NCBI GenBank assembly: GCA_900752275.1
Contig: CAADUS010000051.1
Coordinates: forward strand, 1 to 10,746
Direction of reading: 5' to 3'
DNA from: an uncultured Collinsella sp.
Lineage (GTDB): Bacteria; Actinomycetota; Coriobacteriia; Coriobacteriales; Coriobacteriaceae
Length of the DNA stretch: 10,746 nt
The position numbers and the translations under genes were made by a program. The notes beneath the pieces were generated by a model that made no database searches, was not told where the DNA came from, and saw only the letters and a list, made by a program, of their open reading frames with translations. Shown in pieces: positions 1 through 6,760 of this stretch (positions are counted from its first letter, which is position 1; every line of letters starts with the position of its first letter).

Positions 1-468
1 CCAGTTCATAACCGCACCGGTCATGGTGTAGCTCACGTAATAGATCGCGCTGTCGCCGCTCTCGTGGGGGCTGAACACCTTAATCCTTACGCCGTCACCG
101 GTCTGCTCGACCGTGTAGACGCCAGAGACGCCCTTGTTCGCGCTATCGACTTTGTTAAACGCGGCATCGTCTTCCTCAACGCTCAGCACATCGACGCCCG
201 CCGTGCCGCCCTGCTGGTTGGTGCCCGCATTGATCTCCCAAAACACGCCGTTAATGTCGTCATCGAAATCAAACTGGCGTCCCTCGACAACGGTCAGCGA
301 GCCGTCGGCCTCAACCGTGGCGCCGATATAGGTTTGGGTCATGGAGTAGCCGTCGGCACGTGCAACGGCGGGCAACAGCAGCAGTGCGCACGCGACGAGC
401 GCGCAAATGGAAGCAAATCGCGCAAACGGGCGGCGCTGCTTGCTGACTTTGGCGGCGAGGGTGTTCAT
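1..468 (-). CDS. DUF2207 family secreted/membrane protein, N-terminal part (3' end outside window)
   Basis: The first 156 residues are visible and the frame is open to the window edge. Residues 1-38 form a signal peptide: a basic start (KVSKQRRPFARF), a hydrophobic core (about 20-35) and a likely signal peptidase site after ARA at 36-38. The mature part begins YSMTQTYIGATVEADGSLTV and continues with VEGRQFDFDDDINGVFWEIN, the pattern of the DUF2207 N-terminal domain (a beta-rich extracytoplasmic domain with a fluctuating 'D-G-s-l-x-V-x-E ... F-x-G-v-x-W' signature). Family members usually carry C-terminal membrane helices and a low-complexity tail, which would lie left of this window. Function of the family is unknown. 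The ATG at 468 is preceded by AAGGA, about seven bases upstream. The family call rests on pattern recognition of the signature, not on a search. Confidence 0.8.
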   Translation of the reverse strand, partial: MNTLAAKVSKQRRPFARFASICALVACALLLLPAVARADGYSMTQTYIGATVEADGSLTVVEGRQFDFDDDINGVFWEINAGTNQQGGTAGVDVLSVEEDDAAFNKVDSANKGVSGVYTVEQTGDGVRIKVFSPHESGDSAIYYVSYTMTGAVMNW

Positions 469-504
469 AGGCACATCCTTTGTCTGTAAAACCAACAGCG
501 CCAT

Positions 505-630
505 TGTCCCACGTTTGCGGGTACACATGACGAACATCTGGGCCAACGGAACGTCAAATGGGACAAAAGTCCCACCCGAGCCTGGCACTTAGGGACGTTC
601 CTTATCTGCCGACAGTTTGGGACACTCTTT
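505..630. repeat. Cluster of nested inverted and direct GGGAC repeats (REP-like)
   Basis: TGGGAC (559-564) and GTCCCA (569-574) form a perfect six-base hairpin with an AAAA loop. Around it GGAACGTC (548-555) is the exact inverse of GACGTTCC (594-601), and TGTCCCA (505-511) is the exact inverse of TGGGACA (618-624). AGGGACGTTCCTT (591-603) and TGGGACACTCTTT (618-630) are also imperfect direct repeats. This layered pattern resembles dispersed intergenic REP-type elements, but copy number in the genome cannot be judged from one window. Confidence 0.4.
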
Positions 631-683
631 GGTACGACCTGCGCCAGCAATAGATACCATTTCACAGCTCTGTCACAGGTGTA

Positions 684-845
684 GCGGCTTTGTGTGGGCG
701 CGGCACGCGCTGATTGAGCCGCCAGCCGAGGGGCATAAAGCAGTTGAGCGAAAACGGTTTGCCCCTTTGCCGTTCGCTCGAGGATCATGTCCCCCTTTTC
801 CGCGGAAACCCCGGCAGTTGCGAAGAGCTGCCGGGGTTTCTGTCG
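684..845 (+). ncRNA. Candidate structured small RNA ending in an intrinsic terminator
   Basis: Three hairpins follow each other. Hairpin 1 has an outer stem GCGGCT (684-689) with AGCCGC (717-722) and an inner stem GCGCG (698-702) with CGCGC (706-710). Hairpin 2 pairs GAGCGAA (746-752) with TTCGCTC (773-779) and CGG (755-757) with CCG (770-772), leaving two bulged A; T744-A781 can extend it. Hairpin 3 (805-840) is of terminator type. No open reading frame of quality spans them and the class was not recognised (not tRNA, tmRNA, SRP RNA or a T-box by eye). The 5' end is unknown: no good promoter is seen; TTGAGC (714-719) with CATAAA (734-739) has a spacer of only 14. Strand is chosen from the T-rich bases after hairpin 3. 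Confidence 0.35.
805..845 (+). terminator. Strong hairpin, probable rho-independent terminator
   Basis: GAAACCCCGGCAG (805-817) pairs perfectly over 13 bases with CTGCCGGGGTTTC (828-840) around a 10-base loop. The T's at the end of the stem and the following TGTCGTTTG are moderately T-rich on the plus strand; the minus-strand exit (GCGGAAAAGGGG) has no T-run. So it should stop a plus-strand transcript, yet no plus-strand protein gene lies upstream of it in this window. Confidence 0.55.
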
Positions 846-963
846 TTTGTGAGGCTAAGTCGGTGCGCAGCAATCGAGACCTTGAGCCGCAAACCAGCCG
901 CGTGCAATGCGCAGCGCGGCCAACTTGCGGACCACAGTGACGCCTCCCCATCGCGCCCCGCGC

Positions 964-969
964 TATACT
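964..969 (+). promoter_or_regulatory. -10 box (TATACT) of a probably leaderless gluQ transcript
   Basis: TATACT matches the sigma-70-type -10 consensus at five of six positions and ends seven bases before the gluQ ATG at 977, so transcription should begin at or next to the start codon. There is no purine-rich ribosome site between them (CGTCCGC). A matching -35 at normal spacing is not evident; GTGACG at 937-942 is about four bases too far away. Leaderless mRNAs are common in Actinobacteria. Confidence 0.5.
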
Positions 970-976
970 CGTCCGC

Positions 977-1987
977 ATGGATATCAAAGCACGCAACATA
1001 GCAATGCCCGCCGCGAACGCGCCAACGACGCCGCCCACCTCCGTTCCCGCGCCTGTCGTGGGACGCTTTGCCCCGTCGCCATCGGGCCGCATGCACCTGG
1101 GCAACGTGTTCAGTTGCCTGTGCGCGTGGCTTTCGGCCCGCAGCCAAGGCGGCAGCATCGTGTTGCGCATCGAGGACCTGGACGATCGCTGCAAGCGCCC
1201 GGAACTTGCCGCTCAGCTGATTGACGACCTGGCCTGGCTGGGACTCGAGTGGGACGAAGGTCCCTACTACCAGCACGATCGCCTCGACCTGTACGAGAGC
1301 GCCTTGCACCAGCTGCAAGACGCCAGCCTCACCTACCCCTGCTTTTGCACGCGTGCCGAGCTCCACGCCGCGAGCGCGCCACACGCCAGCGACGGCACGC
1401 CCATCTACCGCGGCGCCTGCCGAGACCTTTCTGCCGAGGAGGTTACCCGCCGCAGTGCCCTGCGCGCTCCGGCCACGCGCCTGCGCGTGCCCGCCGTCGA
1501 CGACCTCGCGGGCGACGTGATCGAATTCGTGGATCGCACGTATGGTGCCCAATGCGAAGCACTCGCCACCGAGTGCGGCGACTTTTTGGTGCGCCGCAGC
1601 GACGGCGTGTTTGCTTACCAGCTGGCCGTGGTGGTCGACGACGCCGCCATGGGCGTCACCGAGGTCGTGCGCGGATGCGATCTGCTGGGCTCCACGCCCC
1701 GCCAAATCTACCTGCAGCGTCTGCTGGGACTGCCCACACCGCACTACTCACATATTCCGCTGCTCATGTCACCGGACGGCCGCCGCCTTTCCAAACGCGA
1801 TCGCGATCTGGACCTGGGCGAGCTCCGCACCCGCTTTGGCACACCCGAGGCACTGCTAGGCTGGCTCGCCGGGCAAACAGGCATCGCGCCGGACACCACG
1901 CCGCGCTCTGCCGAGCAGCTGGTCGAGCACTTTAGCTGGGACGTCATCCGCGCGCACAGGGAGAACATCACCGTAACGGCCGAGTAG
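977..1987 (+). CDS. gluQ: Glutamyl-Q tRNA(Asp) synthetase (GluQRS)
   Basis: A 336-residue paralogue of the catalytic half of glutamyl-tRNA synthetase that lacks the anticodon-binding domain. Family role: activates glutamate with ATP and attaches it to the queuosine base at position 34 of tRNA(Asp), in the cytoplasm. Visible signatures: VVGRFAPSPSGRMHLGN (27-43) with the HIGH-like motif at 40-43; RIEDLDD (64-70); a zinc site of CxC (122, 124), Tyr144 and Cys148, as in the GluQRS/YadB group; and the KMSKS-like RLSKR at 270-274. Domain order and length fit GluQRS and not full GluRS (about 470 residues). The conserved core starts at residue 27, so the Ala/Pro/Thr-rich first 26 residues are an extension; ATG 1004 is an alternative start, but neither start has a ribosome site and the -10 box at 964 favours 977. 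Ends 15 bases before the convergent phosphoesterase gene. Confidence 0.92.
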   Translation: MDIKARNIAMPAANAPTTPPTSVPAPVVGRFAPSPSGRMHLGNVFSCLCAWLSARSQGGSIVLRIEDLDDRCKRPELAAQLIDDLAWLGLEWDEGPYYQHDRLDLYESALHQLQDASLTYPCFCTRAELHAASAPHASDGTPIYRGACRDLSAEEVTRRSALRAPATRLRVPAVDDLAGDVIEFVDRTYGAQCEALATECGDFLVRRSDGVFAYQLAVVVDDAAMGVTEVVRGCDLLGSTPRQIYLQRLLGLPTPHYSHIPLLMSPDGRRLSKRDRDLDLGELRTRFGTPEALLGWLAGQTGIAPDTTPRSAEQLVEHFSWDVIRAHRENITVTAE

Positions 1988-2002
1988 CCAAACGCCCCGC
2001 CC

Positions 2003-2728
2003 CTACGCAATGTCCCAGGGTTGGAGTTCGTCACCCAGGTGGATGATGCAGTCGTAGAGTACGGTGTGGCGCTCGGCCGGATTGGCATCGCGATGAAAAT
2101 GCCCGTAGTACCAGCGCTTGTAGTCCAAGCGATCTTCCAACTCGTCAAAAAAAGCCGTGAGCCGATCGACATCGGGTCGGGTCCAGCCGGGCGCCGGATA
2201 GAGCGTGGGCGAAAGCAAGCGCGTGGAGCAGGTATGGGTGATCACGTAGTCGACCTTCCAGTCCACACTATCGAGCTTTGCCCGCGCCTCCTCAAAGTTG
2301 CGCTCGTCCGGCAGCTCCTGCGGCCACCAGCTGGAATACGGAATGCGGTATTCCTTATCCACGCTCGTGGCACCGCCCATGGTAAAGATTGTTGAATCGT
2401 CAAGCTCAAAAACCTCGCCACGCGTCAGGCGCCGTATGGGCGAGGTGTCCGACAGGCGCTGCGTCAGACCACCATGCCACAGCTCCATAGGGCGCTCCGC
2501 CCAATGGTCGAAGCGTTCGTGGTTGCCGTCGACGAACAACACGGTATAGGGACGCGATTCCAGCCAGGCGATATCGGCGCACTCCTCGGCAGAGAAATCC
2601 CAGGGAAAGCCAAAGTCGCCCGCAACAATCAGATAGTAGTCACTCGTCAGACTATCCCCAAGATCCCAGTCGCGCAGCTTTTGCATGTCGACGCCACCGT
2701 GAATGTCGCCCGTCACATAGACCGTCAT
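2003..2728 (-). CDS. Metallophosphoesterase (calcineurin-like fold), 241 aa
   Basis: A cytoplasmic-looking protein without signal peptide or membrane helix. All two-metal phosphoesterase motifs are present in order: GDIHG (7-11; Asp8, His10), GDFG (37-40; Asp38), DGNHE (67-71; Asn69, His70), a histidine at 165 in VITHT, and YYGHFHRD (207-214; His210, His212). It should therefore bind two metal ions and be catalytically competent; the substrate (nucleotide, phosphoprotein or other phosphoester) cannot be read from the sequence. Its ATG overlaps the stop of the preceding phosphoesterase gene in an ATGA arrangement (2725-2728), so the two are translationally coupled. A weak GGTGA precedes the start. 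Little similarity to its neighbour outside the metal motifs suggests two subfamilies rather than a recent duplication. Confidence 0.85.
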   Translation of the reverse strand: MTVYVTGDIHGGVDMQKLRDWDLGDSLTSDYYLIVAGDFGFPWDFSAEECADIAWLESRPYTVLFVDGNHERFDHWAERPMELWHGGLTQRLSDTSPIRRLTRGEVFELDDSTIFTMGGATSVDKEYRIPYSSWWPQELPDERNFEEARAKLDSVDWKVDYVITHTCSTRLLSPTLYPAPGWTRPDVDRLTAFFDELEDRLDYKRWYYGHFHRDANPAERHTVLYDCIIHLGDELQPWDIA

Positions 2729-3363
2729 CGGATCACCACTTCCCTCTTATAGGTTTCGAGATCGTGCTCGATCTGCTCGTTGCCCGTGGCGTTGACCCAC
2801 CACGGCCACTTGACGCAGCTCACCGGCTCGTCTACCTGCACAAACCACGACTTGAGCTCCTCCAGGCTCACCGGGGCGTAGCTGTTAGCGCCCGCGCCCA
2901 CGTCATAGCGCAGCAGCCCCTGTCTGAGGTTGAACTTGTTGTACGCGTCGCCGCAGCTGTGGATATGCCCGTGCAGATGCCAGCTACCGTGCGACATGCC
3001 CTGCCAGTCGACCATGGGATAGTGGCTCAGCACGATTTTTTGGCGGTCAATCTTGAGCACGCAAATGGGCGGCTCGACGATAAAAGCATCCGCTACGGCA
3101 GGCTGCGTCCAGTCTTTGTCGTGGTTGCCGGGCAGTAGGTGGACGCGCTTGCAGACAATGCTTTTACGCAGCTCGTAGGCGTCTTGGACCGTCATCTTAA
3201 AGCTGAAGTCGCCCAAGATGTAGAGCTCGTCATCCGCAGCGACCTTGCTGTTAATGTTAGCGACCATGGCGTCGTTCATCTGCGCGACAGTCGACCACGG
3301 CCTGCCGCAGAGCCGCAGCATGTTCTCGTGCCCAAAATGTGTATCACTGGTAAACCAGATCAT
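2725..3363 (-). CDS. Metallophosphoesterase (calcineurin-like, SDTHFGH type), 212 aa
   Basis: The protein opens directly with the first metal motif, MIWFTSDTHFGHENM (Asp7, His9), then ILGDFSF (49-55; Asp52), LPGNHD (77-82; Asn80, His81), LSHYP (112-116; His114) and LHGHIH (130-135; His133, His135). This is the compact 'phosphoesterase or phosphohydrolase' subgroup often found in bacteria and phages, with an unknown natural substrate. The extra C-terminal part (about 165-212) contains a Trp-rich stretch (VKWPWWVN). Start ATG 3363 is supported by AGGAG at 3370-3374, six bases upstream. It lies between a small membrane protein gene (40 bases upstream) and a second phosphoesterase that it overlaps by four bases, so one transcript is likely. 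Confidence 0.85.
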   Translation of the reverse strand: MIWFTSDTHFGHENMLRLCGRPWSTVAQMNDAMVANINSKVAADDELYILGDFSFKMTVQDAYELRKSIVCKRVHLLPGNHDKDWTQPAVADAFIVEPPICVLKIDRQKIVLSHYPMVDWQGMSHGSWHLHGHIHSCGDAYNKFNLRQGLLRYDVGAGANSYAPVSLEELKSWFVQVDEPVSCVKWPWWVNATGNEQIEHDLETYKREVVIR

Positions 3364-3403
3364 GGGGAACTCCTAACGCTGCGGGGCATCTATCCCTTAT
3401 GGC

Positions 3404-3643
3404 TTACCCCTCGTTCTTCCATCCAAACGGGTCAAGCACCCAAAAAATCAGATCGAGCACGCCGCCAGTTATCATGGCGCCGACAAGGGCCATGCAAACG
3501 TGCAGAGAGCTGACACTTCGGAGCACGTCGAACGGTCCCAGAACAGCCAGCAGCGCGACCGCTGCGCCGGCAAGGCACAACGCGAGGCACGGTCCCGCGT
3601 CCTTGACGCACTTCTTTGCGAGATGCTTGGTGTTGTCACTCAT
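3404..3643 (-). CDS. Small two-helix membrane protein, function unknown
   Basis: A 79-residue protein with a basic, hydrophilic start (MSDNTKHLAKKCVK) and two hydrophobic segments at about 17-37 (CLALCLAGAAVALLAVLG) and 47-70 (around CMALVGAMITGGVLDLIFW), ending in a short charged tail. It has four cysteines (12, 19, 23, 50). I do not recognise a family. The frame is open further upstream to an ATG at 3682, but AGGAG at 3654-3658 sits ten bases before the ATG at 3643 and would lie inside the longer version, so the short form is chosen; a TTG directly before that ATG is also possible. It is the first of three same-strand genes, followed 40 bases later by a phosphoesterase. Confidence 0.6.
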   Translation of the reverse strand: MSDNTKHLAKKCVKDAGPCLALCLAGAAVALLAVLGPFDVLRSVSSLHVCMALVGAMITGGVLDLIFWVLDPFGWKNEG

Positions 3644-3653
3644 CAATATTGAA

Positions 3654-3658
3654 CTCCT
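3654..3658 (-). promoter_or_regulatory. Ribosome binding site that sets the start of the small membrane protein
   Basis: AAGGAG on the minus strand lies ten bases before ATG 3643. It argues against the longer reading from ATG 3682, which would translate through it. Confidence 0.5.
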
Positions 3659-3800
3659 TAGAGAGTCGTTGTTCAGATGCATGCCGCCGCGGCAGAGCAG
3701 GGCGACAGGGTAAGTGTCACATGCCGTGCGGACACGTGTGCAAGCTCATGCCAAACTGCCAACCCCAATCGTCATACATCTAAAACACGAACGATCGATC

Positions 3801-3834
3801 TGCTATCCTGGCGCCAACATAGTCTTTCGAAAGG
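3801..3834 (+). promoter_or_regulatory. Extended -10 promoter and ribosome site of the helicase gene
   Basis: TGCTATCCT (3801-3809) fits an extended -10 element (TG, one base, then TATCCT); no clear -35 is present, as is usual for extended -10 promoters. A start of transcription near 3815 would give a leader of about 30 bases holding GAAAGG (3829-3834), ten bases before ATG 3845. This promoter lies inside the longer open frame that begins at 3677, which supports the shorter start. Confidence 0.5.
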
Positions 3835-3844
3835 TTTGGCCGGG

Positions 3845-6721
3845 ATGACTACGCAGCGACAGATTGATATTGAATTCGACTCGCTTACACGCGAGAACGA
3901 TTCACCCAAGCTCATCGCCAACTCGAAGGCGACAGGCGGAACACTACTATCCGTTATCAAGGAGCAGCTCTCAGCCTGCGGCTCTTTTGACTTCTGCGTA
4001 GCGTTTGTTGCAGACGGCGGCCTTCAAATCCTAGTCGAGACGTTCCAGGAGCTCAAGCAGCGTGGCATTAAGGGCAGGCTGCTCACGTCCACCTATCTCA
4101 ACTTCAACTCACCCGATGTCTTTCGCAAGCTCCTGGAATACGACAACATGGAAGTTCGCGTATTCCAGGGTAATTTGCATGCCAAGGGATACATTTTTGA
4201 TAAGGGCGAAACCAGCACGGTCATCGTCGGTAGCTCCAACATGACGCAGACCGCCCTCACCTGTAATAAAGAATGGAACGTGCTGTACCAGACTGTCGAG
4301 AACAGCCGCCTACTCGGCGAACTGAGGAGCGAGTTCAATTCGTTGTGGAACGACACCTCAACCGTTTTGCTTTCCCAAGACTGGATTGAGAACTATGCCG
4401 CATATCGATCGGCACGTCCGTCAAAGCCCAAATCGAAACCACCGTTCCAGGCGGCTGTTTGCCCAACCACGAACGACCTCGAAGAAATCAAGCCCAATAA
4501 AATGCAGCAGCGCGCCCTTGAGGCGCTCGGTGTAATCCACCGCAAGGGCGAGACCCGCGCCCTGTTGGTCTCGGCAACCGGCACCGGCAAGACCTTCCTT
4601 TCGGCGTTCGACGTGCTCGCAACTAAACCCCGGCGCGTCCTCTTTCTTGCGCACCGCCGGCGCATTATCGACGCCTCCCGTGCAAGCTACGAACGCCTCT
4701 TAGGTAGTACCTATACGTTCGACACCTATCAAACTGGCAAGAATATAAGCAATGCTACCTGCGTGTTTGCCATGTGTTCTTCGGTCGCCAAACATCTGAG
4801 CGATTTCCGTCCCGATGAGTTCGACTACATCGTCATCGACGAGGCCCACCGCACGGGATCCCAGGGTTACCAATCCATCATGTCGCACTTTACGCCTCGG
4901 TTTTATCTGGGCATGACCGCTACACCCAATCGCACCGACGGCTATGACGTCTTTGCCCTTTTCAATCACGTCATCGCGTTCCAGATCACGCTGCAGGACG
5001 CTTTGGCCGAGGAGATGCTAGCCCCCTTCCATTATTTTGGCATTCACGATCTGGAGATTGACGATGAGACAATCGAAGATACCGCCCTGTTCGGGCGCTT
5101 GACGTCCGATGAGCGCGTGCGTCACATCACCGAGAAAATCGAAGAGTATAGCGTCACCAAAAGCAACCGCAGGGGCTTAATTTTCTGCAATCGAAACGCC
5201 GAGGCCGAAGAACTGTCGCGCAAATTCAACGCTCTCGGATATCGAACGGCTGCGATTAGCGGTCAAGATTCCGATGAGGTCCGCGATGCCGCGATCAGCC
5301 GACTTGAAGCCGGCGAGCTCGAGTACATTTTCTCGGTCGACATCATGAACGAGGGCGTCGATATCCCCTCACTCAACCAGATCATCATGCTTCGCCGCAC
5401 CGATTCGGCGATTATCTTTATTCAGCAACTCGGACGCGGTTTGCGTCTGAATGATGGCAAAGAATACGCGCTAGTTCTCGATTTTATTGGCAACTATCAG
5501 AGCAACTTCTTGGTGCCCATCGCGCTTTCGGGTGACAAGACATATAACAAAGACCGCCTGCGCTGTCTTGTCCAAGAGGGCGATTCGGCGATCCCCGGAT
5601 GTTCGACCGTGAGCTTCGATCGTATTTCCGAGGCACGCATTTACAAGGCCATCGACGGCGGCGATTTCACCTCCGTCAGGTTTTTGAAAAACGAATATCT
5701 CGACTTGCGCCAAAAACTCGGCAAGATTCCCTCGCTGCTCGAATTTGATCGTAACGGCTCCATCGATCCGCTGCTTATCTTCAAGAATAGCGGCCTGGGG
5801 TCCTACCACGCATTTCTTTCCAAATACGAGCCGGACTACACAGTCCATTTTTCCTCTGATCAAACCAAGATTCTCAAATTTATTTCTCAAAAACTTGCCG
5901 CGGGCAAGCGATTCGAAGACCTCTATTTGCTTCAAACGCTCGTCGAAGCCGGACACGAGGGCTACCGGCATATGCGCGAGGCTGCGCTTAGGAACTACCG
6001 TGCACAGCTTAAGGACAGCGCCGTTAGGTCGGCAATCGCAGTCCTTAAGGGCGACTTTGCCACTCCTAAGGATTTCGTTTCCCTGCTTATTGACGATGGA
6101 TGCGGACCTCGTCTGACCGAAGTGTTTGCGACCGCCCTGCGCAACGCGGAGTTCAAGCGTCAGATTCTCGAGGTGCTGGATTTTGGTATTGAGCGCAACC
6201 GACTCGACTATGCCGAGACGTACGAAAACACAAATTTCGTTCTCAACGCCAAGTACACGTACGAGGAGGTTTGCCGTCTGATGAACTGGCAAAAGAACAT
6301 CAACGGCCAAAACCTTGGCGGATACTTCTACGATGAAAAGACCAATACATTCCCCGTGTTTATTAACTATGACAAGGCGCCCGACATTAGCGAGTCCATT
6401 CAGTATGAAGACCGCTTTGTTTCGCCGAGCAAGCTTATCGCAATCTCCAAGGGCAACCGTACGCTCAACTCTCCCGAAATTCTGCGACTGCAGGCATGGC
6501 CGGAAAACGGCCTGAAGACGTATTTGTTTATGCGAAAAAACAAGGACGATAAGGGTGGCAAGGAGTTCTATTTCTTAGGCGAAATGCATCCGACCGGCGA
6601 GTTCGAGGCTATTAAAACTAAGAGCAACGACAACGCCGTCGAAATCGAATATGAGCTCAATACGCCCGTGCGTCAGGATATTTACGAGTTTATGCTCAGC
6701 GATTTGAGCGAGGCTGAGTAA
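3845..6721 (+). CDS. PLD-like nuclease / SF2 DEAH helicase / DUF3427 fusion protein
   Basis: A 958-residue, three-part protein without signal or membrane segments. (a) Residues about 25-170 are a phospholipase-D-type nuclease domain with one HKD motif: His112, Lys114, Asp119, then GSSN at 129-132. A single motif implies pairing of two subunits for one active site, as in other one-motif PLD nucleases. (b) Residues about 225-560 are a superfamily 2 helicase: Walker A SATGTGKT (243-250), LAHRRR, DEAH (332-335), MTATP (357-361), GLIFCNRN, DIMNEGVDIP and motif VI QQLGRGLR (527-534). (c) The rest, up to about 955, matches the DUF3427 pattern, including LGKIPSLLEF and GSYHAFLSKY repeats and a beta-rich end from about residue 804 (YEEVCRLMNW, GGYFYDE, FYFLGEM). 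Such proteins are predicted to act on DNA; repair or phage defence roles are inferred, not shown. Start 3845 is chosen because promoter and ribosome site lie just upstream and the 56 extra residues from 3677 lack family features. Base composition is markedly more A+T-rich than in flanking genes. Confidence 0.9.
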   Translation: MTTQRQIDIEFDSLTRENDSPKLIANSKATGGTLLSVIKEQLSACGSFDFCVAFVADGGLQILVETFQELKQRGIKGRLLTSTYLNFNSPDVFRKLLEYDNMEVRVFQGNLHAKGYIFDKGETSTVIVGSSNMTQTALTCNKEWNVLYQTVENSRLLGELRSEFNSLWNDTSTVLLSQDWIENYAAYRSARPSKPKSKPPFQAAVCPTTNDLEEIKPNKMQQRALEALGVIHRKGETRALLVSATGTGKTFLSAFDVLATKPRRVLFLAHRRRIIDASRASYERLLGSTYTFDTYQTGKNISNATCVFAMCSSVAKHLSDFRPDEFDYIVIDEAHRTGSQGYQSIMSHFTPRFYLGMTATPNRTDGYDVFALFNHVIAFQITLQDALAEEMLAPFHYFGIHDLEIDDETIEDTALFGRLTSDERVRHITEKIEEYSVTKSNRRGLIFCNRNAEAEELSRKFNALGYRTAAISGQDSDEVRDAAISRLEAGELEYIFSVDIMNEGVDIPSLNQIIMLRRTDSAIIFIQQLGRGLRLNDGKEYALVLDFIGNYQSNFLVPIALSGDKTYNKDRLRCLVQEGDSAIPGCSTVSFDRISEARIYKAIDGGDFTSVRFLKNEYLDLRQKLGKIPSLLEFDRNGSIDPLLIFKNSGLGSYHAFLSKYEPDYTVHFSSDQTKILKFISQKLAAGKRFEDLYLLQTLVEAGHEGYRHMREAALRNYRAQLKDSAVRSAIAVLKGDFATPKDFVSLLIDDGCGPRLTEVFATALRNAEFKRQILEVLDFGIERNRLDYAETYENTNFVLNAKYTYEEVCRLMNWQKNINGQNLGGYFYDEKTNTFPVFINYDKAPDISESIQYEDRFVSPSKLIAISKGNRTLNSPEILRLQAWPENGLKTYLFMRKNKDDKGGKEFYFLGEMHPTGEFEAIKTKSNDNAVEIEYELNTPVRQDIYEFMLSDLSEAE

Positions 6722-6725
6722 AAAA

Positions 6726-6760
6726 GAGCGGGCCGCCATGTGGCGCCCGCCCCTTTCTTA
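6726..6760. terminator. Bidirectional terminator between helicase and Nudix genes
   Basis: GCGGGC (6728-6733) plus GCC (6735-6737) pairs with GGC (6742-6744) plus GCCCGC (6745-6750), with C6734 bulged and an ATGT loop. On the plus strand it is followed by CCCTTTCTT; on the minus strand by CTCTTTTTTA, the better T-run. It starts directly after the helicase stop and overlaps the last codon region of the convergent Nudix gene, serving both. Confidence 0.75.

Larger units (their letters stand above)
469..976. other. 508-base intergenic region with repeats and possible structured RNA
   Basis: No convincing protein gene lies here: the overlapping frames give low-complexity, Arg/Pro-rich translations without family resemblance. 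The left part (about 505-630) carries a cluster of GGGAC/GTCCC words in both orientations. The middle part (684-840) holds three perfect or near-perfect hairpins, the last of terminator type. The right end carries the -10 box of gluQ. No clear promoter for the minus-strand DUF2207 gene could be picked out. Confidence 0.6.

Noticed and set aside
640..976. T-box or other aminoacyl-tRNA synthetase leader for gluQ
   Set aside because: No T-box antiterminator sequence or specifier arrangement is visible, and the -10 box at 964 places gluQ transcription downstream of the terminator hairpin.
785..1744. Long minus-strand open frame (319 aa) opposite gluQ
   Set aside because: Lies antisense to a well-supported synthetase gene; its translation is Ala/Gly/His/Arg-rich with no family resemblance, as expected for a shadow of G+C-rich codons.
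1249..1935. Plus-strand Arg/Pro-rich frame inside gluQ
   Set aside because: Shifted reading of the synthetase gene; composition is extreme and no start signal is present.
3714..3740. Palindrome ACACGTGT with nearby GTGTC/GACAC words as an operator
   Set aside because: Only eight bases are symmetric and it is not placed at either promoter convincingly; chance cannot be excluded.
3677..3844. N-terminal extension of the helicase to ATG 3677
   Set aside because: The extra 56 residues have no domain features, and the promoter and ribosome site at 3801-3834 lie inside it.
5471..6310. 279-residue minus-strand frame inside the helicase gene
   Set aside because: Antisense to conserved helicase/DUF3427 sequence with no ribosome site or recognisable domain.
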